Shown in pieces: positions 36,401-48,882 of a stretch of 52,399 bases of DNA; within the stretch, counting starts at the first letter, position 1, and the number at the start of each line of letters is the position of its first letter. The DNA is from Bimuria novae-zelandiae CBS 107.79 (taxonomy: Eukaryota; Ascomycota; Dothideomycetes; Pleosporales; Didymosphaeriaceae), in the NCBI GenBank assembly GCA_010015655.1, contig ML976763.1, forward strand, positions 1 through 52,399, read 5' to 3'. A program made the position numbers and the translations under genes. The notes under the pieces are model-generated. The model did no database searches. It saw nothing but the letters and a program-made list of their open reading frames with translations, and had not been told where the DNA came from.

Positions 36401-38160
36401 CTTCGTTTAGTGCGTATATTAGTCTTGTGAGTAGCGTGCGTAGCATTAGTAGGAATACTACCTACTAGCCTTGTTTTGTATTCTAAGACCCACTATCCAT
36501 GCAGCTCTTAGAGTTCTGCTAGCACAGTATTGTCTCTTCTTTTTAGAGTCGTTAGGTCTACTCTTATATCCCACCAAAGGCCTTGCCTCTAGAGTAATCG
36601 GAATAATATAAGATTGCAGAGCAGATTAGGGCAATAGGCTATATTATTTAGCTATATTAATTAATTTCTATTTGCACTCTATACGTTAAGATAGACGCTC
36701 TCGTATCCTTTAATCCATATTTATGTATTCCCTGCCTATATAAAGTCTCCTGGCGCCGGTGGCCAGTATAAGACAAATCGATTAATGTCGTTAAAGATAT
36801 GGCAGGTTATGCCTGAATCGAGTATGGCTAAGCGTCGTAATAGGTACGTGTTTAGGTCAGTGTGGAAGGATGCGGCGTTAAAGCTCGCTAGGATTTTAGT
36901 AATCTTGCGTCCATCTAGTCATTTATTATTAGCCTTAGTAATTCGAGGTGGAGTGGGAGTGTGTGATTATTTAATTTTAGGTGTCTGTAATTTGGCCTTT
37001 TTTATTCTTTTTAACTTCTCTTAGAAGTCGGTATCATGTTCTAGCCTAAGCTTAACTAGCTTTACTATAAGAGGGTTTAGTGTGAACTAGTCTGGCTGCT
37101 TATCTAGAAAGGCATAGAAATAGTCTTAAAGACTATGGCGTAGTTTATAAGCAAGGTAGTAATTACCACTAACTACTATTAGCTTAAGGCTCTAAGGCGA
37201 CCGCTTAGTTCTAATACGTTAACTATTGTTTTATTATTTATAATTCTAAGATCTTTCTTAACTTTTAGATAATGCTGCTTTATCTATAAGAGAGGCGTCC
37301 CTGTCTGTGGCCTAGGTGGGTTCACCACCTTTAGCGAGAGATGACCCTGCAGCAGTAAAAGTGCCCTTTTATTTACCCTTAGTTAGGTGCTATAGAATTA
37401 TGTAGTCTTGGAAGAGTTTTATTATATGCTTTCGTAAGACAGCTGTATCCTTGCTTCCATATTACTAAAAGGTTGTTACCTATATAGGTGCGACATGGAC
37501 AACTGCCTTTATAAAGTCTTCTTTTATAGAGTCTAGCCTTTAAAGCTCTAGAACCTAATTAGTCTCTGCTTCTGTGGCTGCGTGATCGTACTTAGAGAGC
37601 CATGTAGTCCATAATCCAGCCGTTCTTATTAGCTTAAGCGCTTCTTAATACCTTATTCTTAATTGTCTGTATTCGTCTTGCAGGTTAACCCTAACTGTAA
37701 TCGTAAGGTTATTTATCTATTACTTAATTATTTCTCTAGAAATGCAGCAGTTGTTCTGCAGATACGCGGAGATTATTAATTAGAGAAAAGTAACCACCTT
37801 ATTAAGGTCTACCTTTTCTTCCCAATAGGCTCGATCTATAACCTTATAGATCTCGAGCTATCCTTTATAGTAGTCGCTATCGTCTTTGTATACTTTCGCG
37901 CCTACCGGCGATAGATGAGATAGTAATATTGGTGCGTTGTTTAGGTTCGCATTCGTGTAGACGGCGTTTGGCTGGTAGTTGCCTATTAATGGCGGTATTA
38001 GCATGGCGGGTTTCTGCTTTGGTTTATCTATCAGCGCTGGGTCAATAATGTTCCAGACCTTAAGGAATTAGCATCTTGTTTTAAGCTGTTTTAGCCATGG
38101 CGTGTAATTTATGTAGTTGGTCAGGATCACTGTAGGATCTCTAAGAGTTAATAGGGCCAT
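33448..38160 (-). pseudogene. copia-2 gag-pol polyprotein, RIP-inactivated
   Basis: Gag starts at 38,160 (minus strand; MALLTLRDPTVILTNY), 53 bp inside the 5' LTR. The polyprotein ends ITN plus TAA at 33,448-33,450. RT is readable at 34,605-34,387: YSRAGTALKLYKVLYGL, LLWQREF and FFYMDNII, in which the YVDD box has become YMDN. RNase H is open for 109 residues at 33,936-33,607: ASFTNNTLNRKSSQGYIIK, KAELLALSQVAKEALF and LQTKLRHVDIYNY, then MVANGLTKALPVNK at the end. Integrase lies between, about 36,900-36,000. The order and motifs are Ty1/copia. Stops occur throughout Gag, IN and RT, so it is inactive. Confidence 0.92.
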
Positions 38161-38212
38161 TGCGATTGGCTTAATTGATAGTAGTGTTAGTTGAGGCAGT
38201 GAGACTCTTAAT

Positions 38213-38494
38213 TGTTAAATTAGAGGGGTAATCTGATAAGATAAAAAGATGGTGATTAATTAAGATAAATTGTGGTATAAATTGTTGTTGTCTATTGTTT
38301 CTATTCCTATAAGAATGTAAGGCTCTTATATCCTTACGTCTTACACTAATACGCTAATCTATTTCCGTTAATTAAGGAGAGTTGCCCTTTGTCCCGCCCG
38401 GAATTGTGCGGATGAACCAGATTGCTGGCAATGTCTCTTTGTGTAGGGTTGCGCCAGCTACCTTTGCGTGTGCAAAGGGCCATGTAATCGGATA
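38213..38494 (-). repeat. 5' LTR of copia-2
   Basis: 282 bp, TGTTAAATTAGAGGGG to ATGTAATCGGATA, followed by GTAGT. On the minus strand it precedes gag. Confidence 0.93.
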
Positions 38495-41400
38495 GTAGTA
38501 GATAACGGGATAAGTAAGGTAGGCCGTGTAATAAAAGATATAAGGGAAAAAGTATATATTAGGTAGTAAGGATTTCTTTACTACTATTCTACCGTGTTTT
38601 ATATATACTAGATTTAATTAAAGTTTATTAAAAGCTTTTTTATAACGTTATCTCCTACTATACTACTATCCTTTACTCGTGCCCTAATCCTCCTCGGCAT
38701 AATAAAGAGGGGCCGTGTAGACAGGCTAAAAGAGATAACGCCCCACGCAATCTATCTACCTTATAGTAATTAGTACTATAATAGGGACTATATAGTAGGC
38801 ATAGAAAAAATAGTAGGAAAATTAAAATAACGTGCTTACTATACTACAGATTAGTAGTATAGGGCCCCTCATAGGTAATTATTACTATGCCGCCTATTTT
38901 ATATATAGCCGCCCCCTTTCGCGTTAAATAGGCTAGCTTACCTAACACTTTATAATTAATAGGTATATAAAATATATGTCTTATTACTTCGTATTACGCC
39001 CCTATTACGGGTTACTAAGCTCCTTTAAGTATAACGTTACAAAGTAACGCCTTTCTTTACGCCTATAAGGTAGCCTAACCTAACTAAAAAGGTATAGTAA
39101 ACTTCTTACTACCTTACACCCCTTATTAGCTCTCCGGGTAGCTAATATAATAGAAATAAATAGTAACGTTTCCTTATTTACTTACTTCCCTAAGCTCACC
39201 GGCGAGCTATAAATTATTATATAGTATAAAGCCCTGCTAAACGAGCCCACGCTAACGCTTATCCCTTTTAGAGCAGGCTATTAGGTTATAAAGGGCTAAG
39301 AGCCTAACTTAGTTATTAAATTTAAACACTAAAGATTAGGATCTATCTAGTTTAAGATAACGTTACCCTTTATTAGCTATAAAACTCGTGGTATTACCTT
39401 AACCTAGATGTATAAGCGAGGTTTTATAATTTAAGCTTATTAAAATAGCTATACTATTTATTATTAGCCTTTTAATCTTGCGCTCGATGCGCTCTATCTT
39501 AGCTCTATATATTAGGATAACTTTTATTTAAAGCTTAGTAACTAATTCTTTAAACTAGATATGCTAGATTAGAATTTCCGTACTATATTAAGCGTCCGCT
39601 ATATCGCCATGCTAAAGAGCCTAGTAGAGAGAAATATAGTAGATATCCTTACCCTTACTTTTAATTTTAAGTAAAGAATTAATTTACTTGTTCTTAATAA
39701 CGTACTAATAAAGTTAGAATTTACTAATTAAGAAGAGAAGGCGCTGTCTTCTTAAGGATTTATTCTTAGGTAGAGTAGTACTTTTGTCTAGAATTATAAG
39801 TGTAATTATTTTAAGATTAATAGCCAGGTCGTAGGAGTAGATATTAGAGCTACGCCTAGTAAAAGTACCTCCTATTTATCTATACTAGTAAAGGCCTTAG
39901 AGGCGGCTATATAGCAGGTATAAGAACTAGAAATACGTAACTATTTAGTAGTAAAGCATATAGTAGTCTTTTAAAAGTAGTAGTAAGAGAGTATAAATAA
40001 ACTCCTAAAATAGGTGCATATAAGAATAATAAAGTAAGAAATTAGGATTATATCCCTTAAATCCTTTTAACCTGTATTATAGCACCATGTAGGTAGCCTT
40101 TAAGGAAAAAGAAAAGGAAAAAGAAAAAACCCTCCCCTACCCCCTTTAAGTAAGCCTTATAGAAAATAGCGTATAGGTTTTATTCTACATGTATTTATCT
40201 TCCTAGGAGAGATATTTTTATAAATAAGAAATACATTATATAGTAGATATAAAAGTACTATATTACTAAGTGAGAGATATATTCTATCCTATCTAAAAAG
40301 AGTACTATAACCTAATCTTTAAATACTATTTAATTAGTAAGCTATCCACGTGCTTACACCTAGTAAACTATTACCTAAATAGGCCCCCCTAGCTACTATT
40401 CTTAACTAGGGCTACTACTTCCTTTTATCTTATTTAATTTCTTCCTATTTACCTAGGCGTCCCGCAGGATGGGGGGCAAGTAGTAAGAAGAGTAAAAAAA
40501 GAAAAAAAAAAAACTAAAACGCCTAAAAAAGGTAAGCTAATCTACTTAGTAAATTAAAATAGAGCTACGTAGTAAATATAGGTAAACTTTCTAGTACCTA
40601 GAATAGCCATTTATACAAGAGGATATATTTAGGGGCATTACTCCCCTCTATAAATTTAAAGAGGTAGTAAATAGTATATATCTAGGGGAGCATTAGCAAG
40701 CGTAGGAAAGAAATAGGTAAAATAGCGCTTATTAAAATTAGCGTAGCTATACTTTTAAGGGTTTAACTTAGACGTTCCTATTTCGCATAAGAATTTTTAT
40801 AAGGTAAAGGCTAGCTAGCCTAGCGCCGACTAACTATTAAGAACTAGGCCCCTATAATAGTAAATAGGATAAAGTATATAAGCTATAATATAAGACTAAT
40901 ACGTATAATTAATAATCCCTTTTTACGCTTATCCTATTATTTTATTACTATAAGACCCTTATCTTATATAGCCTATGCAAAGAAGGGTGTGCCTAAAAGC
41001 TAGATTAAAAAAAATTCTAAGTTAAAGGTAATAAAGAAAAGCGAAACTCTATTTAGTAAATACTAAAGCGTACTATAAGTACGATACTCTCTTAGTATTA
41101 CCTACTATATAACTCTACTAAATACTACGTAGCAGGCCGCTGTAAGGAATAATAGGGTAAGACTAAAGAAAAACGTTAGCATAGTTATAGGTAAAATAAG
41201 TATATAGTACTATATATAAGTAGTAAATACTAGATAAAAAAGATAATAGTGTTTTTAAAATCCTGCGCTAATAGCACGCAAGCGATAAAGCTAATAGCCT
41301 TTACTACTAAAAGTAAGTAAGTGTGTTAAACCTCTATTAATAGTAGCTTACTTAGAGCCTTAACTACCATCGCCTAGAAACACCACGTCTTATTATAAAA

Positions 41401-43440
41401 GAAATACCACACATGCGCGATTATAATAAGGCTAAATAAAAATACTACTATAATAAAAAGTTAGATTATAGGCTAGTAAAAAAAAGGACTTTACAGCACG
41501 ACGCTCCCTATAGTTTAGTTACGTTAGGTGCTACTTAGATAATATATATAGCAAAGGGTAAACGTACGCTTAACATAATAGTATATAGTAGAGGATATAA
41601 TAAGGAGTAGATACTTAGTACGTAATTACTAGTAAATAAGTAGACTAGAACGTGTAGTATAACAATAAGTTAGAAATACTCTATATAGCTAAGTAGAAGC
41701 GCGTTTAATATAGTAAGACTTTAAATTACTAATAATTAATATTTAAAAATAATATTAGGCCATTAGGTAGGATTTTAACCTAAGTATCTATACCGCTAGA
41801 GTTCACGTTATAAAGTATAGAGGGGAGGCTAAGGCGGCGTAGACTCTTACCCTATATAATAAGTCGCTTTACACTATATATAAGGCTAATATACCTTATT
41901 AATGTTTTATATTATACTGTATTTATAATTTACTCGCTACTATTTTAGTAGTGCCTATACTATACCTACTTTTTCTTATATAAATATATCTTACTAAAAG
42001 AAGATCCTACCCTACCCTACTAAGCGATAGCAATTAAAGGTTAATAGAAGGTAAATAGGTTACGTTAGGGTCTATATAATTAATAGTTAAGAGGGCCAAG
42101 GATCGTGCGAGATAGTAAAACGTTATACTTATATAGCCTAGTAGTAGAGTCTTTTTTCTAACTATTATATTAATCGCTTCGGATAATTCTACCCCTAAGA
42201 TATAATAATAATAATAGATAATCTTATCATGCCTTCTTACTTAGGTTTATTAAGTGTAGCATTTAAGCTTCTTCTTTTATTATATACTATATAGGCAAAT
42301 AATTCAACGGCATAGGCCTACTTTATCCTAACTATAATAAGTAGACTAGCTAGGTGGATATAGTATTATTTAGTAGAACTTAGAAATAGTCGTTCCGTCT
42401 CTTAAAGGCTATATATATAGAGAAGGGAAGCGTTTAGATTTTACTTTTTATAAAAAACTACCCACGCACGCATTACACTAACCCTACGTATTAACTTAAA
42501 TATTATAACTATTAGATTTAACTAAGAAGAAAAAAGAAACCCCCCCTTACTAACTAATAATTTTAATCTATTACTACCTACTCTTAATTTATAATAAAGA
42601 CTTTTTAAATTGCTAGTGTAATTACTTTAGTTATTAGAGCTACTACTAGGTCTTCCTTTAATATAGTTCGCGTTTATAATAACTAGCCAGCAAGTGCGTA
42701 GATCTTACTTACTAATATTATTAATAATAATAAATTTAGCTTCCCTCTTACTACTAGTAACCTGGAGCCTGGCTAAAAGGTATTTTTAAAGAAGTATTAG
42801 CCTTTCTCTAATACTACTCTAAAGAAGGTAGGACCTATTAAGGGCCCCTATTTTATTATTAAATTCTGCTCTAAAGAGTTTTCTTGTCTCTTTATTAAGA
42901 GGGCTACCGTTGCCACTATTAGTAATAAAAAGGAAATAGAACGCGAACAAGTTACTAGTTTTTTTAACTAACTTACTAAATCTCCTAAGGCTAAGTTTAA
43001 TAAAGTTACTAAAAATATTTTTACTAGCCTTAAAATAGCGCACGAAGGTGCTGTCCTAGACGTTATTATTATACTAAGTAAGATAGAGTTTAAAGTTCTT
43101 AGTAATATAGTTTTTAATATATTTAAGCTCTAGGCTAATAATGTCGCCACTAATTCTATTCGTGCTACGTAGGCTAAGATAAAGGGTAATAATTACCTCC
43201 TTCTTACCTTATACCTCTACCCTAAGAGTACTAATTCTAAGAAGACGTACTAATTCTATATTAAAAATAAGCTTAATAGCTTTTTAATACGTACCGCTAC
43301 TTAGTCCTACTATATTAAGCACTAGGATAGTAGTATTTTAGGTATTATTTACTCTATTATTAATATTTCTCTCCTCTGCTAGGTGGTTCCATTAGGAAGG
43401 TACGCTATTTATAGTTAATATATATAGTTATTAGAAAGTT
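38495..43440. other. RIP-degraded unclassified repeat or gene remnant
   Basis: About 5 kb, TA-rich, with no match to R1, R2, the transposons or R3. Plus-strand stretches look coding-like once TAA/TAG are read as Gln/Trp. One at about 39,830-40,100 is helical and charged: SILVKALEAAI followed by ELEIRNYLVVKHIVVF, SINKLL and KGKRKRKRK after it. This is weak evidence, because RIP depletes TGA in every frame. No catalytic motif is visible. It may be an element seen only once here, or a degraded host gene captured in the RIP zone. Confidence 0.35.
42825..43395 (+). pseudogene. possible remnant of an unknown coding region
   Basis: In one plus-strand frame about 190 codons run with few stops and a charged, globular-looking composition: GPIKGPYFIIKFCSKEF, FIKRATVATISNKKEIERE, IAHEGAVLDVIIILSKIEFK and VLSNIVFNIFKL. 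RIP changes such as Glu to Lys would make the original more acidic. I do not recognise a family. A 74-residue open frame on the opposite strand (43,043-42,819) is probably its shadow. Confidence is low because composition alone can produce this impression. Confidence 0.3.
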
Positions 43441-43450
43441 ACTAGCGTTT

Positions 43451-43451
<1 letters not shown>

Positions 43452-43487
<36 letters not shown>

Positions 43488-43492
43488 TTCTT
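43452..43492. repeat. CT microsatellite
   Basis: About 40 bp of CTCTTTCTCTCTCTCTTTCTC. It is untouched by RIP because it contains no CpA. Confidence 0.8.
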
Positions 43493-43495
43493 TAT

Positions 43496-44515
43496 ACTGA
43501 TAATAGAGGTGGTCATACCTCTTACTTATAGATATCTATTTCTATAGACTTAAGAGTTTTCTATTTAAGCTACTACTAAGTTTCCTTTACTATGTCTTTA
43601 GTAACCCCCTTAATCCTCCTTTCTCTATATTATAGTACTTTTATACTTAAGTTTCGTTTAGAACTCGTGCAGCCTACTAGTAAAGAATTTATTATATTTA
43701 TAACTACTTAGTGTAGTAGCCTTTTACTATATTAGTATATTTTGCGTAGCTAAGAAAGTTCTTATAGGTAAACGTCTCGCTAGCGATATTAGGTACTAAT
43801 AACGCCCCGAAAAGCTAGAGTTAATGCTACATTTCCGCACCCAGGCTGGTAGGTCCTCGATTCGGGCTTAATACGGGATAATAACCTATATTACTACGTT
43901 GTCTTCTATGTAAGCTTGTACACTAAAAGACTAAACGCTTACCTTAGTCTACTAAAAGGATAATAATAAGAGGTGCCTATTTATTTAGCACGGCATACAG
44001 GACTTATTTTTACTATACTAAGTAAGAACTAATATTTTTTTAATCTAGTACTTAATTTATTACTTTATAGATAGCCCTATCGCTCTTTCTCTATAGATAG
44101 GTACTTACCTCTTTTAAATAGTAACTACGCAGCCGTAACCCTCTACTCTTTTTTTATTATTTTATTAGTAGTCTTTCCTTATATAGCACGTGCTTAATAA
44201 TTTAAGTCTAGCGTAAAACCTTATCCTTATCTTCTTTATTAACGTTAATAATGCGACGCTTATTACTAATTATTACTAAGCTTTTAAATACACTAGCCTC
44301 TTTACTTTAAACGCCCTAAGTCCTTATTAGTAATTAAATTCTTATTCGAATTTATTCTTTTTAGTTAAGAATACGTAGCGTAAATATACGCTTTATAGCC
44401 CTTGCACTACCCTTTATAACCTTAATATATTTTTATCCTTCTTTAGAATCACGCTTATCGTTATATTTACTTATATAGACGGTATATATAGATTTAATAA
44501 GTCTACCTAGCTATC
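43496..44515. other. RIP-degraded unclassified DNA
   Basis: About 1 kb with no recognised frame or repeat. A moderately GC-rich patch at about 43,800-43,880 contains ACGCCCCGAAAAGCTAGAG and CCGCACCCAGGCTGGTAGG. It has no tRNA fold that I can draw. It ends at the left edge of R3 copy 2. Confidence 0.35.
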
Positions 44516-44975
44516 TACCTAGAACTATATACTTTTATTATTAGCTATAATCCTCTTATTATTCTTTAAAGCAAAGTGGCGTGTGTTATAAATATCTTTA
44601 TAACTAGTGTCTAGGATATTCTATAGAGGTAGTTTAGTATTACCTCTTTGCTTAGTTTAGCATGCTAACGTCCTATAGTAGTAGTAGATTAGCCTTATTT
44701 TATTACTTAATTACTCTAACGTAGTTAGCGCTAGCATAGATGGCGCACGTATAGATAAGAAAGGCATGCTTAATATATATCGTAACCTTATTAATAAGCT
44801 AAAGTAATATAGTACGCTAGATAAAGCCTTTTTAGCTTTAATTAGCGTGCTAATTAAGTGCTTATTTTTAGCTTAATAAAGAACCTATAGCACGATCCTT
44901 AATAGATTTTTTAGGTTAGAGATATAGTCCTCTATGTTTAAAATTTACCTTAAGGTATCAAGATTTGCCTAAATA
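44516..44975 (+). repeat. R3 dispersed repeat, copy 2
   Basis: Direct-orientation copy of 30,770-31,225 with the same landmarks (CTTTAAAGCAAAGTGGCGTG, ATAAGAAAGGCATGCTTAAT, AGCACGATCCTTAATAGATT). Similarity ends after CTTAAGGTATCAAGATTTG. Confidence 0.7.
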
Positions 44976-45330
44976 AGGGAACTAAGGAGTGTTAATGCTA
45001 GGATCTATAAGATAAGCGTTATAAAGAAATACTAGTATAAGAGGCTAAATAAGTAGGATAAGGCCCTAATAATAATACCTTAAAAAGTATTAGTAAAGAT
45101 TAGTAGTATATAGGTAAGTCTCTCGTGCGCGTGGAACTACTTCCAAATCTTACTAATATAGAAAAGTCTTTTTTAAAGTAGTATACGTACGTCTAGTTAA
45201 GTAAAGAGTTAAGGCTAATCTACCACTACTATAAGACGTTAGCATGCTAAATAGGGCAAAAAGGTAATACTAATTTACTACTACTATAGTACGTTACCAT
45301 GCTAGACTAAGTAATAACTTTTTAGTAATC
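44630..45330. repeat. inverted arrays of a ~56-bp subrepeat around R3
   Basis: At 44,630-44,720 the plus strand carries TTTAGCATGCTAACGTCCTA followed by TAGTAGTAGATTAG. At 45,190-45,320 the same unit occurs at least twice in reverse complement with a period near 56 bp. The two arrays face each other across about 450 bp, as the subterminal repeats of a non-autonomous DNA element might. Terminal inverted repeats and a target duplication could not be identified. Confidence 0.5.
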
Positions 45331-45407
45331 TAGTTAAGTATAGTAGTCTATAGCTTATTAAGGTACTAGCGCTATATAGTAGTACATTCTATTCTTTCTT
45401 ATAGCTA
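44976..45407. other. unassigned DNA between R3 and R1f
   Basis: Apart from the inverted subrepeats at 45,190-45,330, there is no feature. A less AT-rich patch at about 45,118-45,145 (TCTCTCGTGCGCGTGGAACT) is not matched elsewhere in the window. Confidence 0.35.
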
Positions 45408-48400
45408 CTACTTATCTAATAATTAAGTAATCTAACAAAACTTAGCTACTAAATAATTACTTTTTACGAAATCTAATAACTACTTAGCCCTAAAATACTA
45501 AATTAACCCTTCTATTAATCTATTAACCCCTTATTTTACTAATCGCTGGGCCTAATACTCCTTAATAGTGTTATTACCCCTATACATAATTCCTATTAAC
45601 GCGCTTACTAAAACCCTATAATACTAGTAATTATTATCTACTAACTACTAATACTACCTATAACTATTCTCCACCTATTAACTACACAACTCCTGTAGCA
45701 CTTTATACTAAAAATAGCCTAAATATAGCTTAAACTAAATTTCTTACTTAATTTTCTTAATTATCTCCTTACTCTACTAGCTTTTAGTTTACTAATACTA
45801 CTAAACGTCGTGTGCACTTTCTCCATCGCCTATTACTATATAAATACTATACTAGTTTGCCTATCGTACTAACTACCTGCGTAACTATTTTATACTGGCA
45901 TATGTTTCTTGCTACTTCTATATTAATCTATACTATAGACCTTATCGTGTTTACTCTTATTATTAAAATGCATGTTATACTTCTTTCCTTTTTATTTCCT
46001 TCTCTTCTTTAACTCTATCCCTCTTTACTTTATTACTACTAATCTTGCTACTTTCCTCCTTACTCTCTATCTTTTCTATTCTCTTATTTACTTCCTTATC
46101 TACGTTCTTATTTTTTTTATAAATATTACACTTCTCTTCCCCCTTCTTATACTCTACCTGCTCTACTTCTCTTTTATTTAAATAATTACCTATTACTACC
46201 CGCCTGCACGTCGCTACCTTACCTTTCTTAACTAATATTTATACTAATACATGCTTCTTCTCCTCTTACTTTTTCTTAGCTAATCGCTAGGCTCTTTCCT
46301 ATATAATTAGAACTACCTTGCTCTATGCCCTATCTTACCCCGCCCTATTACTCTTCTGCGCGTAATCTAGCATAAAAAATGGCTAATTAACGTGGATAAT
46401 ATACTAGATATTAGGGATATTAATGCCTATACCTAATGCGCTTATTACTATAATTACCTACCTTTTACTAAATATAAAATTCTCTAGTATGCTTACCTTA
46501 CTAATTATATTATAATAATATATATAGCACGCTAACTACTTTACTAACACCTTAATCTTACCTATTAAGTTACTATATATTACTATCTTGCCCTCCTTAT
46601 ATTTACGTAACTTTTACTAGGCTACGCCTAATACTATTTTTTTTTACCTTTTACTTCTTTGCTACCTTCTCTACCTTAATTATATAGTATACTACGTTTG
46701 TCCGCGCCGTCTTTGCTTAAAATACCTTAACTTAATTAAGATTAAAATATATTTGCTAAAATAACTCTTCCTCTTTACTAGGTAGTAATATTACTATTAA
46801 TAATACTATTTATATCTTAGTAGCTACTAACTTACCTAGCTACTACATCTGCTTGCGGAATGTATACTACTAGTTTAATATAATATAGCACTTATTAATT
46901 ATAATCTAGTCTAACTACTATATTACTTATAACTAGTTTATAAACGTTGCAAACTCCCACGTAACTACTAATTCTAGAGTTACTAACACCACGGTAACTA
47001 CGTTAAGTAACTAACTACTCTCCTACGCTATATACAATATGCCTAACTTTTCGCACTACTACTTTATATCTTCTTATAATATAGTTAATAAGATAACTAT
47101 AATAGTAGTGCTACCCTACTTAGCCCACGCTAGTAATATAAATAACATGCTCTTACCTACCCCTATTAGTATTACTACTACTACGGGGCTCTCTTTACTA
47201 ACAATAGCCTTAATAGCTTCTTTTTACACGCTATAAAATATTACTATCTTACCTACTATGCGTTATAACTACTTGCTAGTGTCTATCTTCCTTAACTACT
47301 CTTATTACTCTATCTACGTCTTATTTACCTTACTCTTAAATAGCGCCTACTTTTACTTTCTACTACACGCCTCTTCCTAGCTATTTAGGTTAAACCTTAA
47401 AAACTAGTACTAATTTATACTTAACACCTAGAACAACTCTTACCTACCTACTATAACTCTAGCCTACTCTATAATACCTCGTGCGTATACCATGCCCGCC
47501 ACGTACCCTGTGTACCCGGCCTATAAATTAACTACTAATCCTACTATATTATCCTTATTCTATATCTCACTTTTATCCCCCTCTTTTAGCTAGAACACTA
47601 TAAAGCTACGTAAAAACTATTAGCTAATGCTAATAGCAATCTCGCGATAGGCTATAATTATTAATAGTTACCTTAAACTAATACTAGTCTCGCGCTTTAA
47701 TACCTTATAAAATTAATTACTACTCTACTTGCGCCCCTGAGGGTTAGCTAATTATATATATAATAAAATAGCTTTCTTTTCTTACACTATTGCCTCTATC
47801 TACTACTAGAATAGTAACACTAACTATAGATAATATACTACTAGCTCGCCAACCTCGTGTAATAAATACTAATAGATAATCTTAATATTACTACTAATAG
47901 TATATCCCTTATAGTATCTTATTATAAACACTATCTTACTATCCTTAATAAATACGTTATAGTGGCCCCCTTTAACCGTGTTATTATACTAGATACTTAT
48001 TATCTCTAGGACTCTTACTAGCTATCTACTAATAATATATATTAGCACGATTAACTTCTCTTAAAAAATAACTATATAATCTATATATTACTTAACTTCT
48101 TACTAGCTAACGCCCGAGCAGGTCTCTAGCTTTATAAACTAGCGCTTAATCCGCTCCGTCTAGCCAACCCGCTTAGCTAACTACTACTATTTATTTACAG
48201 GCAACTAGGTGCGCTAGTCTTTTAAATAATTCTATCTAGGCTACTTATTAGTTAGGTTATCGCGCAAATTCTCTTATAAAATACTAAAAATAAGTTTTAT
48301 AAACTCGCTATTACTAAATAATAATTTATTTATTAATAATTACTACGTCTTTTCCCTTAACCCGTGCACCATACTACAGAACTAGGCTATAATAAACTAT

Positions 48401-48882
48401 ACCTCCTTATATAGTAGCTTATCCTGCTCTACCCACTCTACATGGCCGCGTAACGTTGTATTATAATAAATCTTTAGCCCGTATGTCCGCAGATCTAACA
48501 TCCACTACATTAGACTATAGCTACCCTATACTATAAACTTATCTATTATCTACTAAACGTACTATAAATACCTCTTTAGCCTATCTTATTACTACGTGCT
48601 CTCGCTCTTACTCTTGTATATATTATTATTATTTATATTATCCTCTAATAGCGCTAATAATTCTAACGCCTACTACACAACTATAAACTAGGTAATTTTA
48701 ATTATAGTAAATAATATAGGTAGATACTACTTAGCGCCCTTCTACCTATCCTCTATAACCCCTAGTATAGCTAATACACACACTAACGGGCTATTATATT
48801 CTTTATAGGTAATAGACTAGCTTAATAATATAATATAAAATACTAAACATGCCTTCTTAATCTACGATAATATTTCTAGCTT
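45408..48882 (-). pseudogene. R1 copy f: C-terminal two thirds of the OrsD/RecQ helicase, cut by copia-3
   Basis: Collinear with 544-3990 of R1a. The minus-strand frame ends at a TAG at 45,408-45,410, equivalent to the stop of R1a. Walker A is still GVGKSM (about 47,145-47,165). Motif II has decayed to NKCYI (about 46,888-46,900), while the DECH of copy a is intact. Helicase and C-terminal regions can be followed throughout (for example TAACAAAACTTAGCTACTAA against TAACAAAACTCAGCCACTAA in R1a). The missing N-terminal part should lie beyond copia-3, outside the window. RIP is heavier than in copy a. Confidence 0.82.

Larger units (their letters stand above)
33062..38494 (-). mobile_element. 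Ty1/copia LTR retrotransposon, copia-2 (5,433 bp, full length, RIP-damaged)
   Basis: Two 282-bp LTRs (33,062-33,343 and 38,213-38,494) flank a minus-strand gag-pol. The target duplication GTAGT is perfect at 33,057-33,061 and 38,495-38,499. By eye the LTRs differ at 12 sites, all transitions. The outer end reads TATCCGATTAC on the coding strand where copia-3 has TGTCCGATTAC, so the TG terminus was itself mutated. A G-rich AAGGGGGTG just inside the 3' LTR suits a polypurine tract. Confidence 0.95.

Noticed and set aside
32600..40100. A single very long plus-strand frame running through the copia-2 site if all stops are read as Gln
   Set aside because: RIP converts TCA/TGA and removes TGA in every frame, so any frame looks stop-free under this rule. 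The translated composition (many Tyr/Leu runs) gives no independent support over most of its length.
38500..43400. DUF3435 tyrosine recombinase (Starship captain-like) coding region
   Set aside because: I looked for an R...HxxR...Y arrangement and the usual long-protein context but found no convincing motif.
43840..43880. tRNA-like B box (CTCGATTCGGGC)
   Set aside because: No matching acceptor stem, D arm or anticodon arm can be drawn on either strand.
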